DNA of 64,000 nucleotides from NCBI RefSeq assembly GCF_026230105.1, contig NC_079475.1:11796125-11860124 (forward strand), read 5' to 3'. Below the pieces are notes generated by a model that was given only the letters and a program-made list of their open reading frames with translations, was not told the DNA's origin and searched no databases. The translations under genes and the position numbers were made by a program. This document shows, in pieces, positions 22,971 to 34,690 of the stretch; the stretch's first letter is position 1; each line of letters begins with the position of its first letter. The stretch is from Diorhabda sublineata (Eukaryota; Arthropoda; Insecta; Coleoptera; Chrysomelidae).

Positions 22971-23519
22971 TGGTAGATATAAGTATTGGAAACGTGGAGA
23001 ATAAATAACAATAAAAAATAGACGTCAAGTTTAGATCGGTTCAGAAATGACACATTAAAAAATCAAATGAACCTGAAAGAAAAAATTATGGAGCATTGCA
23101 AAAAGACAGGTAATTTGGTAAGGGCACCTATAAAGACTATGGCAGGAGAAGTTGCAAAAAAAGAAGTGGATCTCACAGGAGAACAAAAAGAGCTGCAGCG
23201 ATAGGAATAAATGGCGATTTAACGTCAAACAACATCGTAGAATATTTTGAATTTGTATAGTTTTTATGGAAAGTGACTAACTTGCACAAGTAACTGTTAA
23301 TTATGAGGGCAAACACTTCTGACAAAGAACAATGGATGGGAGACTCTTAACCCGCAATATTGAATAATAAAGCTACATGAAACACGGATTTTCCGATGAT
23401 TTTATTTGACTTAGTTTAGAATAGAAATTGCATCCCCCTTTGACTCTAAGTGATAATTCAAACTGCATTAGCAAAATTGAAATCAGTGTATTCAATATAA
23501 GTAATTGCTATAGAGATCC
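22971..23519. other. No gene recognised
   Basis: Plus-strand frame fragments around 23060-23200 (GNLVRAPIKTMAGEVAKKEV) have a protein-like look but belong to no family I recognise. Confidence 0.25.
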
Positions 23520-24562
23520 CACAGCTGACTCAAGGAACTTGCAGCAAAATCTAAATAAGATCCAGATATGGCTCAAAAAATGACGGATTAAATGAATTAA
23601 TACAAGTCCGTCCATGTTATGAAACATGTCCACCTGTAAAAATTAATTAGGCAGAACTCTCACAAGGCTGAAACGGATATTCACTAAGCGGAAGCAGTTA
23701 AGACTAAAGCCATACCAAATGTATTGGCTCATAGGCAGGAAATTCTAGCTATCAACTAGAAACAAAGGTGTTACTGTATAAAAACATTCTCAAGCTAGTA
23801 TGGACTTACGTAATTCAGCTCTGGGAGACAGCCATCAATTCCAACATAGAGATCCTGCAGAGATTTCGGAACAAGATATTGCGCATCATTGTCAACGCTC
23901 CCAGTTATGTGCCCAATAGTGTTATACCAGGTCTGGCTATTAAATAACGAGACTGGTTACGAAAAAGGGTTTTATAATAAAAATTATTCTACATTCGAAC
24001 GGTCCCCTTCAATATATTCCCATCCCCTCGCCACACACCTTTCCATAAGTTTTTTCCATTGATCGTAGCAGTTCTGGAAGTCTTTTTTGGTGATGGCCTT
24101 TAGAAGCTTTGCCGTTTTTTGCTTTACCGCTTCCATTGACTCACATCGGGTCTCTTTCAAAGCAGATTTTTTTCTAATCTTTCAAGGAAATGTGACCCGT
24201 TGACGCAAAACCTTTTGGTACCATCTTCGCACATACTTTTGTCATGTGTAATTCCTTGTGTAAAATTTTTTTAACCGTTCTTTATCTTCGTTTACAGCCT
24301 CGGCAATCATCCGGATGCCCATTCGACAATCTACACGCACATTTTAGTTGATTTTGGTCACTGTTTCCGGAGATGAAACAGTCACAGGGTGATCTAGACG
24401 CTTGTCATCTTCAGTGCTCTATCGGCCCTCGTTAAAGCACCAGACCTCGTAGTGGGTGACTTCCAAATTAAATCAGTTAAAGATGTGATTGTAGAATTTA
24501 GTAACGAATACAGATACATAGTGTCAAAACGAGTTAGCCGGTTATTTTGGGTCTTTTGGTAA
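23520..24562 (+). mobile_element. Jockey-type LINE ORF2 3' part, split by a mariner
   Basis: Plus-strand frames read LQQNLNKIQIWLKK, RKQLRLKPYQMYWLIGRKF, ILKLVWTYVIQLWETAINSN, IEILQRFRNKILRIIVNAPS and YVPNSVI up to 23926. Skipping the mariner at 23927-24449 and one TA, the same frame resumes with VGDFQIKSVKDVIVEFSNEY (24452 on) and ends at a stop at 24560-24562. These are the thumb and C-terminal blocks of jockey ORF2 (NAPWYV.N..I..D..I.TV...I..FS..Y). Earlier frames carry stops and shifts, so the LINE was probably already decaying. The palm (YADD) is not in this copy. Confidence 0.88.
23927..24449 (-). mobile_element. 523-bp deleted mariner with TA target duplication
   Basis: Flanked by TA at 23925-23926 and 24450-24451, with matching ends (CCAGGTCTGGCTATT on the left; the right end reversed reads CGAGGTCTGG). 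On the minus strand it encodes VTKIN and GIRMIAEAVNEDK (helix-turn-helix), LHMTKVCAKMVPK, then directly MEAVKQKTAKLLKAITKKDF and WKKLMERCVARGWEYIEGD (C-terminus). The whole DDD catalytic core is deleted, so it could only have moved with help from another copy. It sits inside the jockey at 23520-24562 and is therefore younger than it. Confidence 0.93.
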
Positions 24563-26772
24563 GAGAACCATTGTACTTGTTAATATGTCAAACGAATCCT
24601 CTACATCAACTATCAATTGATGATAAAAGATAAAATTATAACTATGAAAATTCATAAATACTTGATTGTTTATTTTTCATTTAGGAATTTACTTTATCAA
24701 TTTAATATTAATGCGCATTCTAACACGAGTTTTCACACTCTGCCATTAAAGAGCTCCTTCAAGCGTGACACCTTGTTAATATCCAGTAGTTTTAATTACA
24801 CAACAAACGTGCAGTACACGTATATAATAACTGAACAAGTGGAGTTATGCTTCAATTATTCAAAAATAAAAAAGGGGTACATTCAGCTACTAAATTCATC
24901 AGAATACATCTGCGCATACTTGAACTCACTTCCTCGAGAATTTTTAATTTAATTTAATGTAATGAGCTTCAAACTGATAATCAATTACTAGTTTTTTCTC
25001 TCCCACGATGATGGGATGAAATTAATCAATGTGTAGAAGAAAAGTGAACATAGACGTATACATGGTTTTGAAAATAGTCGCTATATCAAATTTTCTTAGT
25101 TTTATTTACTGTAATTACAACGAATTGGAAAATATTCTTTGATTTACTCTCAAACCAAATATCGAGGTAGCTACTTCTCTATGAACCAATTGGATGTACG
25201 GTAAAACCCAATTATTGTTATTGGGATTAATAATAAAAAAATGGAAATCACTTTCAATCCAAATGTCATATAATGTCTTTAACTGTAACTGCTCTATTTT
25301 TATAATAGAATATGCAAATTTGGAATGCAATTCAACTTCAAAATGCATTTGATAAATAATAACAAGGATAAAACAGAGGTAATCTTATGTATTTTAAGCC
25401 GCTGAACTCAAATATGGCCGGCGTTTTTCTGAAAAATTAGTACGTTTTGTTTAAATCGCAATTGCTTAAACAAATTGTGAATTAATGGTTTTTTAGGTTC
25501 GGATAATTTTTTTTATACAAATATGGCCCATTCTAAGAAGATAAGTCATAAGTCATCATTTGTCATTTTTCCGTATAATGCATATTTAAAAATTTATAAA
25601 TTTTCGAATGTCGAAGAATCGAAGATTGTTACTAACTTTCAATGTTAATAACTTTTGACCAACTGAACATTTTTTAAAATTGAACAATCGTATCATACAA
25701 ATTCTTATACTTTAATATTAGTGCAGGTCCAGCATTTGGCGCTTATTACGATTAACAATTAAGAGTTTTTGGTTGTTAAAAATTGATTTTATTGTTATTA
25801 CTTTATTCGATATCAACGTTCGTAAATGAAAACATAGAAGTCTGTGCGTAGACTTGTTATACTAACTATTTGAGAATATTTCAATGGATATCTTCTTAAG
25901 GTATATTCTTCTACTTTACGAACCAAAAAATCCATTTGTTCATAATTTGTTCAAACAATTGTGATCACAACAAATCGTACCAGTTTTTGGCAAAAACGTT
26001 GGGCATATTTGGATTTAGCAGCCCAAACGACACTGTTTTATACTTGGCCCTATAATTGCACACGGCAACATTGACCGCTCCCGGTCTAATAGTAACAAAT
26101 GATTCTTCATAAATAAAAAAGACGTGATCATTTAAATTTCGTTCTTATCCAATATTTGTCTTTGGTTCTTGACTGCTCCATAAGTTTATCGGTATTGGAA
26201 TAATCAATAATGTTAACTAGGTTACTCCTGCGGATTTTGACCGCAACAAGAGTACTCCTACCTAAGAAATCAGTTTAGCAGTACGATATTTCATATACCA
26301 ATTTCCTGTGTGTAAATTGAAAAATGTAGTAGGGGTCATACAAGAAAATTTGAAATATGGAGCTCATCAACTTAGTGGAGCAAATTTTTAATGATCTAGT
26401 CAAGCGCCCTTGTTAAAAACGGTAATTTTTCAAATTAATGGAATATTTAAAACAAAAAAATGAAAGACATCGTCACAAGAAATCAAAAATTCTCCAACAT
26501 GAACAAGTTGAAAGGTACTGAATTAACAAATAAATCCTTGGTCATGTATCTTCCAACTACAAAAACGAAAGTCAGACTTTCTTACTTTACATTGAACTCT
26601 TCTGTTATCAAAAATCGTGATGTACATGAATATAATTTGCACTGCTGGTCCATTCAGGAAAATGCCCTCTATTTCTATGAAATATCTCAAACTGCCAGAA
26701 CCAAAGCAATATAAACAGGCCACTGTTTTCGCAGAACCGCCGCTTCTTTGCTAAAAGAATCAGGAACAAATA
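24563..26772. other. No gene recognised
   Basis: AT-rich. Open frames of up to 111 codons (24617-24952, plus) and 84 codons (26460-26714, plus) have no recognisable domains and I do not call them genes. Confidence 0.35.
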
Positions 26773-27147
26773 GAGGGTGGTGCAAAAAGAACGCATGAAT
26801 TTGAGTTGACTAATGGGAGGAGTTGGGGCGAGGGCTGGTTGTTATGTAGGTTACGGCGTCCAGTTTTAATAGCAAGTAATGAATATGTTACTACTGTTCA
26901 ATGGCTTCTTCAAAGTCCTTGCCGCTCCACTAGGCGGAGCACTCCAACTCTGAACTTTTCTCGACGCTCCCTGCAGCGCATCTTGAACGATGATTGTCGA
27001 AAGTAATGGAAAACTTTGAAGAAAGACTTTTGGTGTGTATCGACTTGATAGGACACCATCTGTCTGAAGTAATCTTCTAAAAGTGATCATTTTATTATAC
27101 TTTATTATACTGGTTTGAAATTCCTGCGTTCTTTTTGCGCCACCTCA
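26773..27147 (+). mobile_element. 375-bp IS630/mariner-type deletion derivative with TIRs
   Basis: Terminal inverted repeats share GCAAAAAGAACGCA[T/G]GAATTT (left 26773-26804, right about 27116-27147) and TA lies just outside both ends (26771-26772 and 27148-27149). Inside, the plus strand encodes LNFSRRSLQRILNDD, a helix-turn-helix segment typical of IS630-like insect transposases. It is followed almost at once by MENFEERLLVCIDLIGHHLS then EVIF and a stop (27006-27080), the usual C-terminal tail. The catalytic core of several hundred bases is missing. It is a short non-autonomous copy made by internal deletion. Confidence 0.88.
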
Positions 27148-28580
27148 TATCACGAAGATAAAAAAGAATGATGAATGAAAGTCTACGACGGTAACCAAGG
27201 ACTATGTTGGAAATTCGTTTCCATTTTTATGTAAGAAGCAAGCAATAGAGGGTAAACCCTATGGAAACTCGGGATTCTGGGCGTCTACAGGTAAACTCGG
27301 TATGCGTGAGCCACGAGGAAATCTTGGAAATACTTGTCTAGGCGAGATCATGTTGACTAGCTTGGAAAAGCATATGGTAGTTTAGGTAAAACAGAATCAG
27401 GTTAGTGACCTTTCTTCTTATGTATTGAGTCGAGTTTGGGACAAGCTCCAAATGTGCGAGCAATATTCTCAAGATCAACGAATCTGGGCCTTGTAGAAGT
27501 TTAGACGCCGTTGCGAAATATATGGATTGTTGGCATAAAAGTGAGCTAAAACTTCAACACACAACAAACAGATTTGTAGACAGAACTAAATCTTGAGATG
27601 CAATGGCTGCAATGCGAGACTTGTTTGTCTTTTTTGAATTAAGCTTGATCAGATCACTCTGTGCGATGTCCATCAATATTAACTTAATCGAAATTCTTTT
27701 TGTTGATTAATTTTCGTAAATTATAATTAGATATCGACGACTCCTAACTAATAAACATTTTAAAAGTGAAAATGTTTTGTTACAAAAAATTATGTATAAT
27801 ATACATGTTAAAATTCAATTCAATCAAAAACTAATCAATGAAAGTAATTTTTATTATTCTAATACTTTTATACATATTTTCATATTGTACTTGACCATAG
27901 TTTCAGTCCCAAACCTTGAAAAAATAAGTTTTCACCAGTTGGGAAATATATAAGAGTTAGTACACTTTGGTGTTTAATTTTGCCGAAATCCCACTACGTA
28001 AACGCTTATAATTTTTGTCATACATAAACTATAATATTGTGATAATATTAATAACTAACTTCCTCTGTGTGTGTGTTTTAACGCTTTTTGATGATATATT
28101 AAGGTTTAATCAATCTATTTACAAAATTTTTACAATACAAATATAATTTAGACGTTCGAGCCACAGATATTTATCAGTTGGGTCAAATCTGTTCCAATAA
28201 AATTTCCATATAATGCAACATCATTGAATGGAATTTTTATTTTATTTTATCTGACCTTCTCGAATAGTGATTTTTTTGAACGACACTGCATACACGTTTC
28301 TTTGAAGTCACTTATCGTTAATGTTCTGGTGATGATTTTGCAGGGAGTTTTTTTTTCAATCTTATAAGAAAAAGATAATGGCGCCGAAATGACCAAATGA
28401 CTCAACAATAATCTCACCTTTCTATCTGCATTTAATTATATCAAGAGCAAAGTTTTAATTATCTTTATAAATCTTAAATACATAAAGATGCTTTCTTTGA
28501 TAAAACCAGTGGCGTACATTTGTTTAACAACAAATTCTTGTTTTAGAAAACTGACAATAGAAAGTTTTAATGGGTTGTTT
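27148..28580. other. No gene seen
   Basis: 27150-27660 is less AT-rich but without a supported frame; the rest is AT-rich and featureless to me. Confidence 0.4.
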
Positions 28581-29692
28581 CGAGACTTGATGCGAAAAAT
28601 TCGGGAGTGAGTAGATGACATAAAAATAATGCCGTAGAATAAAAAATATATACTTAAACGACCGCTCGTTTCTGACTTACAGACGTTTGAAGTTGCGAGA
28701 TCAGAACTTATATTCTCGAAAAAATAAAAATTTCTAATGTATGATTACGTATGTCCATGTAGTGTATTTGACGGAAAAAACAATTCTACACTACTATCTG
28801 AAGGCCAGGGGCGGCTCATTCCCAATAGTTAACAATCCGTAACTTTTATAGGGACAATCTGTACAATGTAAAGATAGCAGAAATGAACTTTTTATACCAA
28901 GGAAAGCGTTTGCCATAAAGAGACATTCTGAAGAAAATTATTATAAATAGTAATTATTTATTGAAAATACAATCAAACATTTCTAATTGAAGTGCATACT
29001 GTCGATTATAGTGTTACTTTCAAAGTTGGCAACTTGCACTTCTGCACACTTCCGGAGTTTAATGTGTGGGCAGGAGTAGAATTGCTCCAAAAAGATTTAC
29101 CATCCATGTTTATGTGATATTCCTGTAAACATTTGCGGAAACATGTGGTTTATGCACGATGGAATTATCTTAATAAAATGTTTTCCAATAGATAGATTGA
29201 TCCATTTGCACAACCACCACGTTCACCTGAATTAATTATAATTGATTAATTTTTTGGAGGATGTCTTAAAAGTTTAGTATATGCAACACCGATTAACACA
29301 AATTACGAAAAGATTTACAAAATAAACTTATATATAAGACAGAATCTTGGAATATTATTCCAAAATCGAAGAAATTTGTAAGAAAATTGAAAAATTCATT
29401 TATGCTATCTTTAGATTGTAAAGTTTGTCCCTGTAGCAGTTAGAGATTGTTAACAATTGGGCTTGAGCCTCCCCTGGCCTTCATATAGTAGCGTAAAATC
29501 ATTTGTTTTATCAATCACACTATATAAACATACGTAATCATCCATTGAAGATTCATTATAATCGAATGTATAATTAAGAAAATATACTTAAAAATATGTT
29601 TTCGAAACTTTTAAGGCCTATAACTCAGAAACGAGTGGTGGTATGAAAATATATTTTAATATTCACTCCCGAATTTTTTGCATCAGGTCCGT
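28581..29692 (+). mobile_element. 1.1-kb element with ~300-bp terminal inverted repeats and a transposase remnant
   Basis: The left arm (28581-28898) and right arm (about 29388-29692) are reverse complements with gaps. Shared blocks include AAAATTCGGGAGTGA at the outer edge, ATGATTACGTATGT, GAAGGCCAGGGG and GTTAACAATC. Between them the plus strand encodes, in shifting frames, WFMHDG (second catalytic Asp region), AQPPRSPEL, GGCLKSLVYATPINT and KKFVRKLKNSF, the C-terminal half of an IS630/mariner-type transposase (WPPRSPDL.P.DFFLWGCLK in the family). The third Asp region has decayed. Long inverted repeats of this size are unusual for mariner; other Tc1/mariner groups do have them. Confidence 0.85.
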
Positions 29693-29739
29693 GTATAGAT
29701 AGTACAAAATAATTCAGTAAATTTCTTTAATTTCTTATT

Positions 29740-29880
29740 TCTTAGACCTGATTCAAAATTAGTTTTTTTTAATAAATTTTGAAAGATAAGATTTGATGTT
29801 TATTTTGATGATGATGATGATGATTATTGAAAAAAAACTAATTTTGAACCAGAAGAGACCTAAAATCAAGAAAATTTATA
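29740..29880. repeat. Short palindrome with (GAT)n loop
   Basis: TTCAAAATTAGTTTTTTTT at 29752-29770 is the complement of AAAAAAAACTAATTTTGAA at about 29830-29848, and the arms continue imperfectly to about 29880. The loop contains a six-unit GAT/ATG microsatellite. It could be a tiny foldback element; it lies just outside the 1.1-kb inverted-repeat element. Confidence 0.7.
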
Positions 29881-31089
29881 AATATATATAAATATAATAT
29901 AAATATAAATAATATAAATTCTGTAATTGAGTAACCATTTTCTGAATTGGTTGATATGCAGATTGGGCTACTCGATCCTGAGATTTTAATCCTGTAGACT
30001 ACTCTTTGGTCGTATCATAAAGAAAAACTTTATGATACAGACGTAAATTTATATCACACAAGAAGTAGAAGACAGAATTTACTTCAAGTGAATCCTACTA
30101 TTCAGAGAGAATAAGTCGTTTTTAGATTCGCTCAAATTGAGTCGCACAACACGTACCCCAAAAGGGAAGACCATATAGGAGACGCGACTCAAAAAAGGCT
30201 CAAAAATGTATCGATTTCTCGTGAGATTAGATATTTTCACGCAAAAAAGCAACGAAGCAAAGGAAAAGAAATAACATAAACACATACACTTTCCACCTAT
30301 GAAAAAATCCATTTCAACAAGTTGTATTTTTTGCACAAACTTGTTTATGCAAAAATATTTTCATAAATACATTTATGATTTGTATCCTATACGTTTAGAT
30401 CCTATGGATGCCTAACAAAGAACGATAGATCTTTGAAATCTTCTCAAATGTAAAATATTTCATTATATCATTAAACATTGCAAAATCAATCATCTTAAGC
30501 ACACTATAAAGCAGATAATATTTCAACTCTGCCTGTATATGAAGGAAAGTTAAGTTAACTCAGCGACAATGGTTTCTTTGAGCATGCTTTTCGTATAATG
30601 AAATCTCGGCACTTCCTTGGCAGTTATTATTATTGAATACAAGCTGTTGTACATTTCAATTATGTTGATGCAATCTATTGCTTTATCTTAAATCTTTGTT
30701 GCATGCAATTATGAAAACCCAAGTTTTTTGATGTTATAATGACTTAATTTATTCGCATGATTCTGTAGTAACGCTCGTAAAACTTAAATAAATTTGTTTT
30801 AATGCTTAAGACGATGAATTTACAATTAGGAGGCACTGTGAGCGAAATGGAACCACTATTTGACGATTTATTTCAATAATAAAATACTGTTATATTGCTT
30901 TTCTTCAAAATATCGGAAGGTGTAGATGTTGTAGTCAGAAATCAACAAAGTTAGAACCAATGAAATACCCGGGATCTCTTCGTTTCCGACTTCAACATGA
31001 CTATATCACCACTTTACAATATAATTGAGTCGTTCTGAGGTTGTGTCCTTACACGTCAGATATTGTACGAAGACTCCAACACTAACGAT
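29881..31089. other. No gene seen
   Basis: AT-rich; a minus frame at 30079-30336 shows no family. Confidence 0.4.
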
Positions 31090-31600
31090 CCTCACATTGT
31101 CGGCAGATGACTTCAAATGTGGCCTTATCAACTTCACTGACGAAGAGCATTGGTAAGGACCAAAAGCTACGACAATATCATCAAAAAAGTTTGAAAAATG
31201 GACTGGAAGTTTAGCGAATTAAAGTTAGAGAGATAGTAGAGTCTGTCGGCATATCAAAAGAATCCAGTTGTCATATAATAACTGGGAGATTATGAATGAT
31301 AAAGCTATCCGAACATTAAGTGCCGGATTTGTCACTTTGGATCGAAAGAGCTTTCAAATAAACATTTCTCAGCCTGGCGTGGTTTAAGCGAAATAAGTTG
31401 ATTCATAATTGTAGATGAAATCTGCATCCAACACTACACTCTTGAAAAGAGGAAACAGTCAAGACAGTGGATTGCAAATTGTTAACTAGTTTTCTGGGAT
31501 AATCTTTATCGATAATCTCCAAAAATCTAAAACTATAATATTACGCTTGATGAGATAAAGGAAGAAATTGCATCGCACCTTCTCAGTTTCCATTGATCGC
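31090..31600 (+). mobile_element. Mariner transposase remnant (HTH to first Asp and beyond)
   Basis: Plus-strand frames in order: ADDFKCGLINFTDEEHW (linker before the GRP hook), RIKVREIVESVGISKESS (second helix-turn-helix), then degraded versions of the RKL..RWVPRLLT block, IIVDEICIQHYTLEKRKQSR with QW following (first catalytic Asp, in VDE), VFWDN and LDEIKEEIASHL. The order matches irritans/cecropia-type mariners. Frameshifts and stops are frequent and the second and third Asp are not visible. Confidence 0.8.
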
Positions 31601-31779
31601 CATGACTAAAATCAAGGGATTACACTTCGTGTGAAGACTTGAACTTTTCAGACAACTTTCGTAAACACTTTGATAAATTGGGAATAATAACACACCTCAA
31701 ATTTGAGGATAAAATATTTTATTAGGAAATTGAAAATTTTTTGAACCTAACTCGTCCAAATGAGCTGTCTAAAAAATGA

Positions 31780-32075
31780 GAATTGATGCGCGAACATGCA
31801 GGAGTTCCGCTTTCCAATGAAAATAAATGAATGGTTCTGTCTTGGAGTTCCAAGGTTGATAGTTTTTCCTTTCTCAAAATAGTCAATGGAAATTATCCCA
31901 AGCACATCCCAAGTAATCGACGCTATGACCTTATCTCCAGATGGAACGGTCTTTGAATTCTTTAAAGCCGGTTCCCGCTTTTCAGTTCATTGTTTTGTTT
32001 CTTCTTTTGTTTCAGGTATGAAGTGATAGACTCACATTTCATCCATGGTTATGAAACGGCGCAAAATTCGGCAGA
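31780..32075 (-). mobile_element. Mariner transposase fragment, opposite orientation
   Basis: Minus strand from about 32065 downwards: a RFITMDE-like block with the first catalytic Asp (the frame must be shifted to read it), then YHFIPETKEETKQ, KTVPSGDKVIASITWDVLGI and ISIDYFEKGKTIN. The PET...QW..., GKV.AS.FWD..G.I.IDYLEKGKTI order identifies mariner. It faces the copy at 31090-31600 head to head, so these are two separate copies or an inverted duplication. Confidence 0.75.
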
Positions 32076-33361
32076 GTAGAATCTAATTCAGCTCTTATAT
32101 TGGTGGTGCTAAGGCCTTTCAAATAAAAGTATGTATAATGATGACCAATTTTTTCCTGAAAACGTAAATATAAGTATTTGTAGAGGGAAGTTGTATATAA
32201 AAATTTTAGATCGAATAATTATCGAAGAGAGAAATAGATAGAGCAGATTGTGATTTATGGCACTTTTTTTTCTCTTCGTATTTCGTCTGATCAGTTTATT
32301 TTCGTTATACTTTATCAGTTCCATATTTACTCAGTATTTTCTAGGCGCTGTTCCATTCTTAACGTTTCTAATGACTTTTAATACCTCATTTTTTGTTGGA
32401 TAGTCCGTCCCTCATTATTTTCTTTCAAATTCCGTAAGCAATCCATATTTTCTGAAAGCACTGAAAGTTAAAAAAGCTATGGCTTCTTCATCTCTTTAAT
32501 TTTTCCGCTATTATTTTCAACTTCTCATGAATCTTTCCATAAAATGTTTTTGTGTTATCAATTAGTATTTTTTTTTCGATATTTCTTATTTCGTTGTCAA
32601 TACTCTATAGGTTTTTTTAATTTTTTAATTCCTTTTTTTGTCCTTTCGTATTTTTTATATCTTTATTTTCAAAACTTGTTGACATAACTCGTTGTTCTCT
32701 TATTATTTCTTGTTTCTACTTCCTTTCTTAATATTTCTTAATCTTTTTATTTTCCTCCATTTAATCATTATTTCAATGAAAATTTGGAAGTAAGCCCTTG
32801 CATATCTTCCCAAATCTACATCACTGAACTGATTCAGATATGTAGACATTATAAGATTGTCTTTTCCGATAAAGTCTTGTTACTTTACAATTATTAGTAC
32901 CTTATTTTATTATTTCTAATTGACGCCATGTTTTACAGTTTTAGTACGTAGGTAGGACGACGTTAATGTAAATAGAAAATGAAATAGAAATACATTAAAT
33001 TACGGCATTTAACGAAAGAGGATATAAAATAGATATATTAGTAATAAAGATTATATATCGAATAGTTAAGATGGGAAACAATACTTTGTTAAAATTCACT
33101 TTATACGTTGTTTTCTTTCAATTTCTCATGTTAAGATGATGTACAGTTGATAGCAACCAAATAAGGACGAAATACATTATAAATCTAAACAATCAGGCGT
33201 AAACAAATAATCCAAACTAGATAAACTAAATCATTTCCAGAATACTTTCCTAAAAGTATTTTCATTGCCCCATCCGCTGTATCGCAGCTGGTCTTTTTAC
33301 TCGGAGTGGTGTCACATCCTTTGTTTCGAAATTGACGTAAAAGCCTTTAGAAGTGACATTT
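32076..33361. other. No gene recognised; T-rich 32340-32780
   Basis: Plus strand is T-rich with short Lys/Glu-rich frames on the minus strand (for example TFYGKIHEKLKIIAEKLKR), similar in flavour to the coiled-coil fragment at 1712-1893 but too weak to call. Confidence 0.35.
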
Positions 33362-34092
33362 CGAGGGTTGCTACTTAAGAATTGAGATATGGCATCACCG
33401 ATGTGAATATGACAAATGAAGTTTGACATCAATGGTGATCGTAATCCGAACGTGTTGTCATACTAGTCATCTGCACTACTTGAAACTTGAAACATTCGTC
33501 TTGGTCAAAAAATAAAATTAAACATTTTCGTACGATAATTTTCTATAACTTTCGATGTAGATGAATCATGTATCTATGCATATGAACCCAAATTTAAACA
33601 ATAATCGACACTGTAGTCAAATCCAACAAAAGTTGTACTTGCACGAGGCACTTCGAAGCAAATGGTCGTCTAGACTAAACATTTCGTCACCGTTCCTTCA
33701 GCGCAATGTAGAACGGTCAATTCTGAATGGTTTGCCGGAGGTATTCGAAAAATCAGGGAAACTAATCGCAGAAGACCAACCATTCTCCACCACGTCAATG
33801 CGAGCTTTCACACATCAGTTCAAACAAATACGTTTTTGAATGGTCAAAACATCGAATTGGAGGATCATCCGCCTTACAATCCTCAATGATTTCTTCATAT
33901 TTCTGAAGATCATAAATAAATTGCTAGTCATCACCTCAATAAGTGGTAGATGCACTCAAATCACATGTTGTGGAGGTACCTCAATCGAAATGGAATAAAT
34001 GCTTCGAAAATTTGTTCAAACGTATGCAATGGAGAATATATGGAAAAATAATTTCAAATATTTTCATTTCGAACCTTAAGTAGCAACCCTCG
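33362..34092 (+). mobile_element. 731-bp mariner with perfect 18-bp terminal repeats
   Basis: CGAGGGTTGCTACTTAAG at 33362-33379 is repeated exactly inverted at 34075-34092, with TA following the right end. Plus-strand frames give DESCIYAYEPKFKQQS (first catalytic Asp, 33560-33562), LARGTSKQM, TVPSAQCRTVNSEWFA, RRRPTILHHVNASFHTS (second Asp replaced by Val), and IELEDHPPYNP. The third-Asp block is truncated. The 5' third encoding the DNA-binding domain is deleted. Sequence just beyond the right end (ATCTACTTAGAAAATCTGCA) is also shared with the copy at 12830-13515. Confidence 0.92.
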
Positions 34093-34395
34093 TATAATCT
34101 ACTTAGAAAATCTGCAAGAAACACATACAAACAATATAATTCCTTGAAATTTCCATTTACAATATGGAAAATTAATTGTGGAAACTCAGTGAATATGAAA
34201 AAAATTGAATGAATCAACTAAAATCATGATAAGAAAGATTGTTAGTTCATATGGAATGCACTTTTCATACAGAAAATACGTAGCAACCTTCGTATGACTA
34301 AAAACGACACCAATTAGTGGATACACAATTCTTAATCAAGATCCTGTTCATCCTTGGCTCCTCTTCTTTCTTCTCAACCAAATTTATCTTCACAT

Positions 34396-34690
34396 TTCCA
34401 TATTTTTAAGCTTAGATGAACTTCTGTAAGCATTTTCTTATTTACAAATATGGTGTTTACAACCTGATTTGACGTTCTAGATTTGAGGGTTTTTTTTTCG
34501 AGTTAATTATAGACGTAGCGAGCAAATCGAAATATTCATTTTTCCATATTTTTAAGCTTAGGTGAAATTCTGGTAGCATTTTTTCATTTATTTTCGAAAT
34601 ATGGTGTTCTAAATCTGATTTGACGATCTAAAATTTAAGGTGAGCATAAACATCGGGAGCATATCGAAATTTGTGAAAATTTTTACCTAT
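34396..34690. repeat. ~155-bp tandem duplication
   Basis: TTTCCATATTTTTAAGCTTA occurs at 34396 and 34551, followed in both by diverged copies of ...AATATGGTGTT...CTGATTTGACG and GAGCAAATCGAAAT/GAGCATATCGAAAT. Two copies only; no coding content. Confidence 0.85.
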
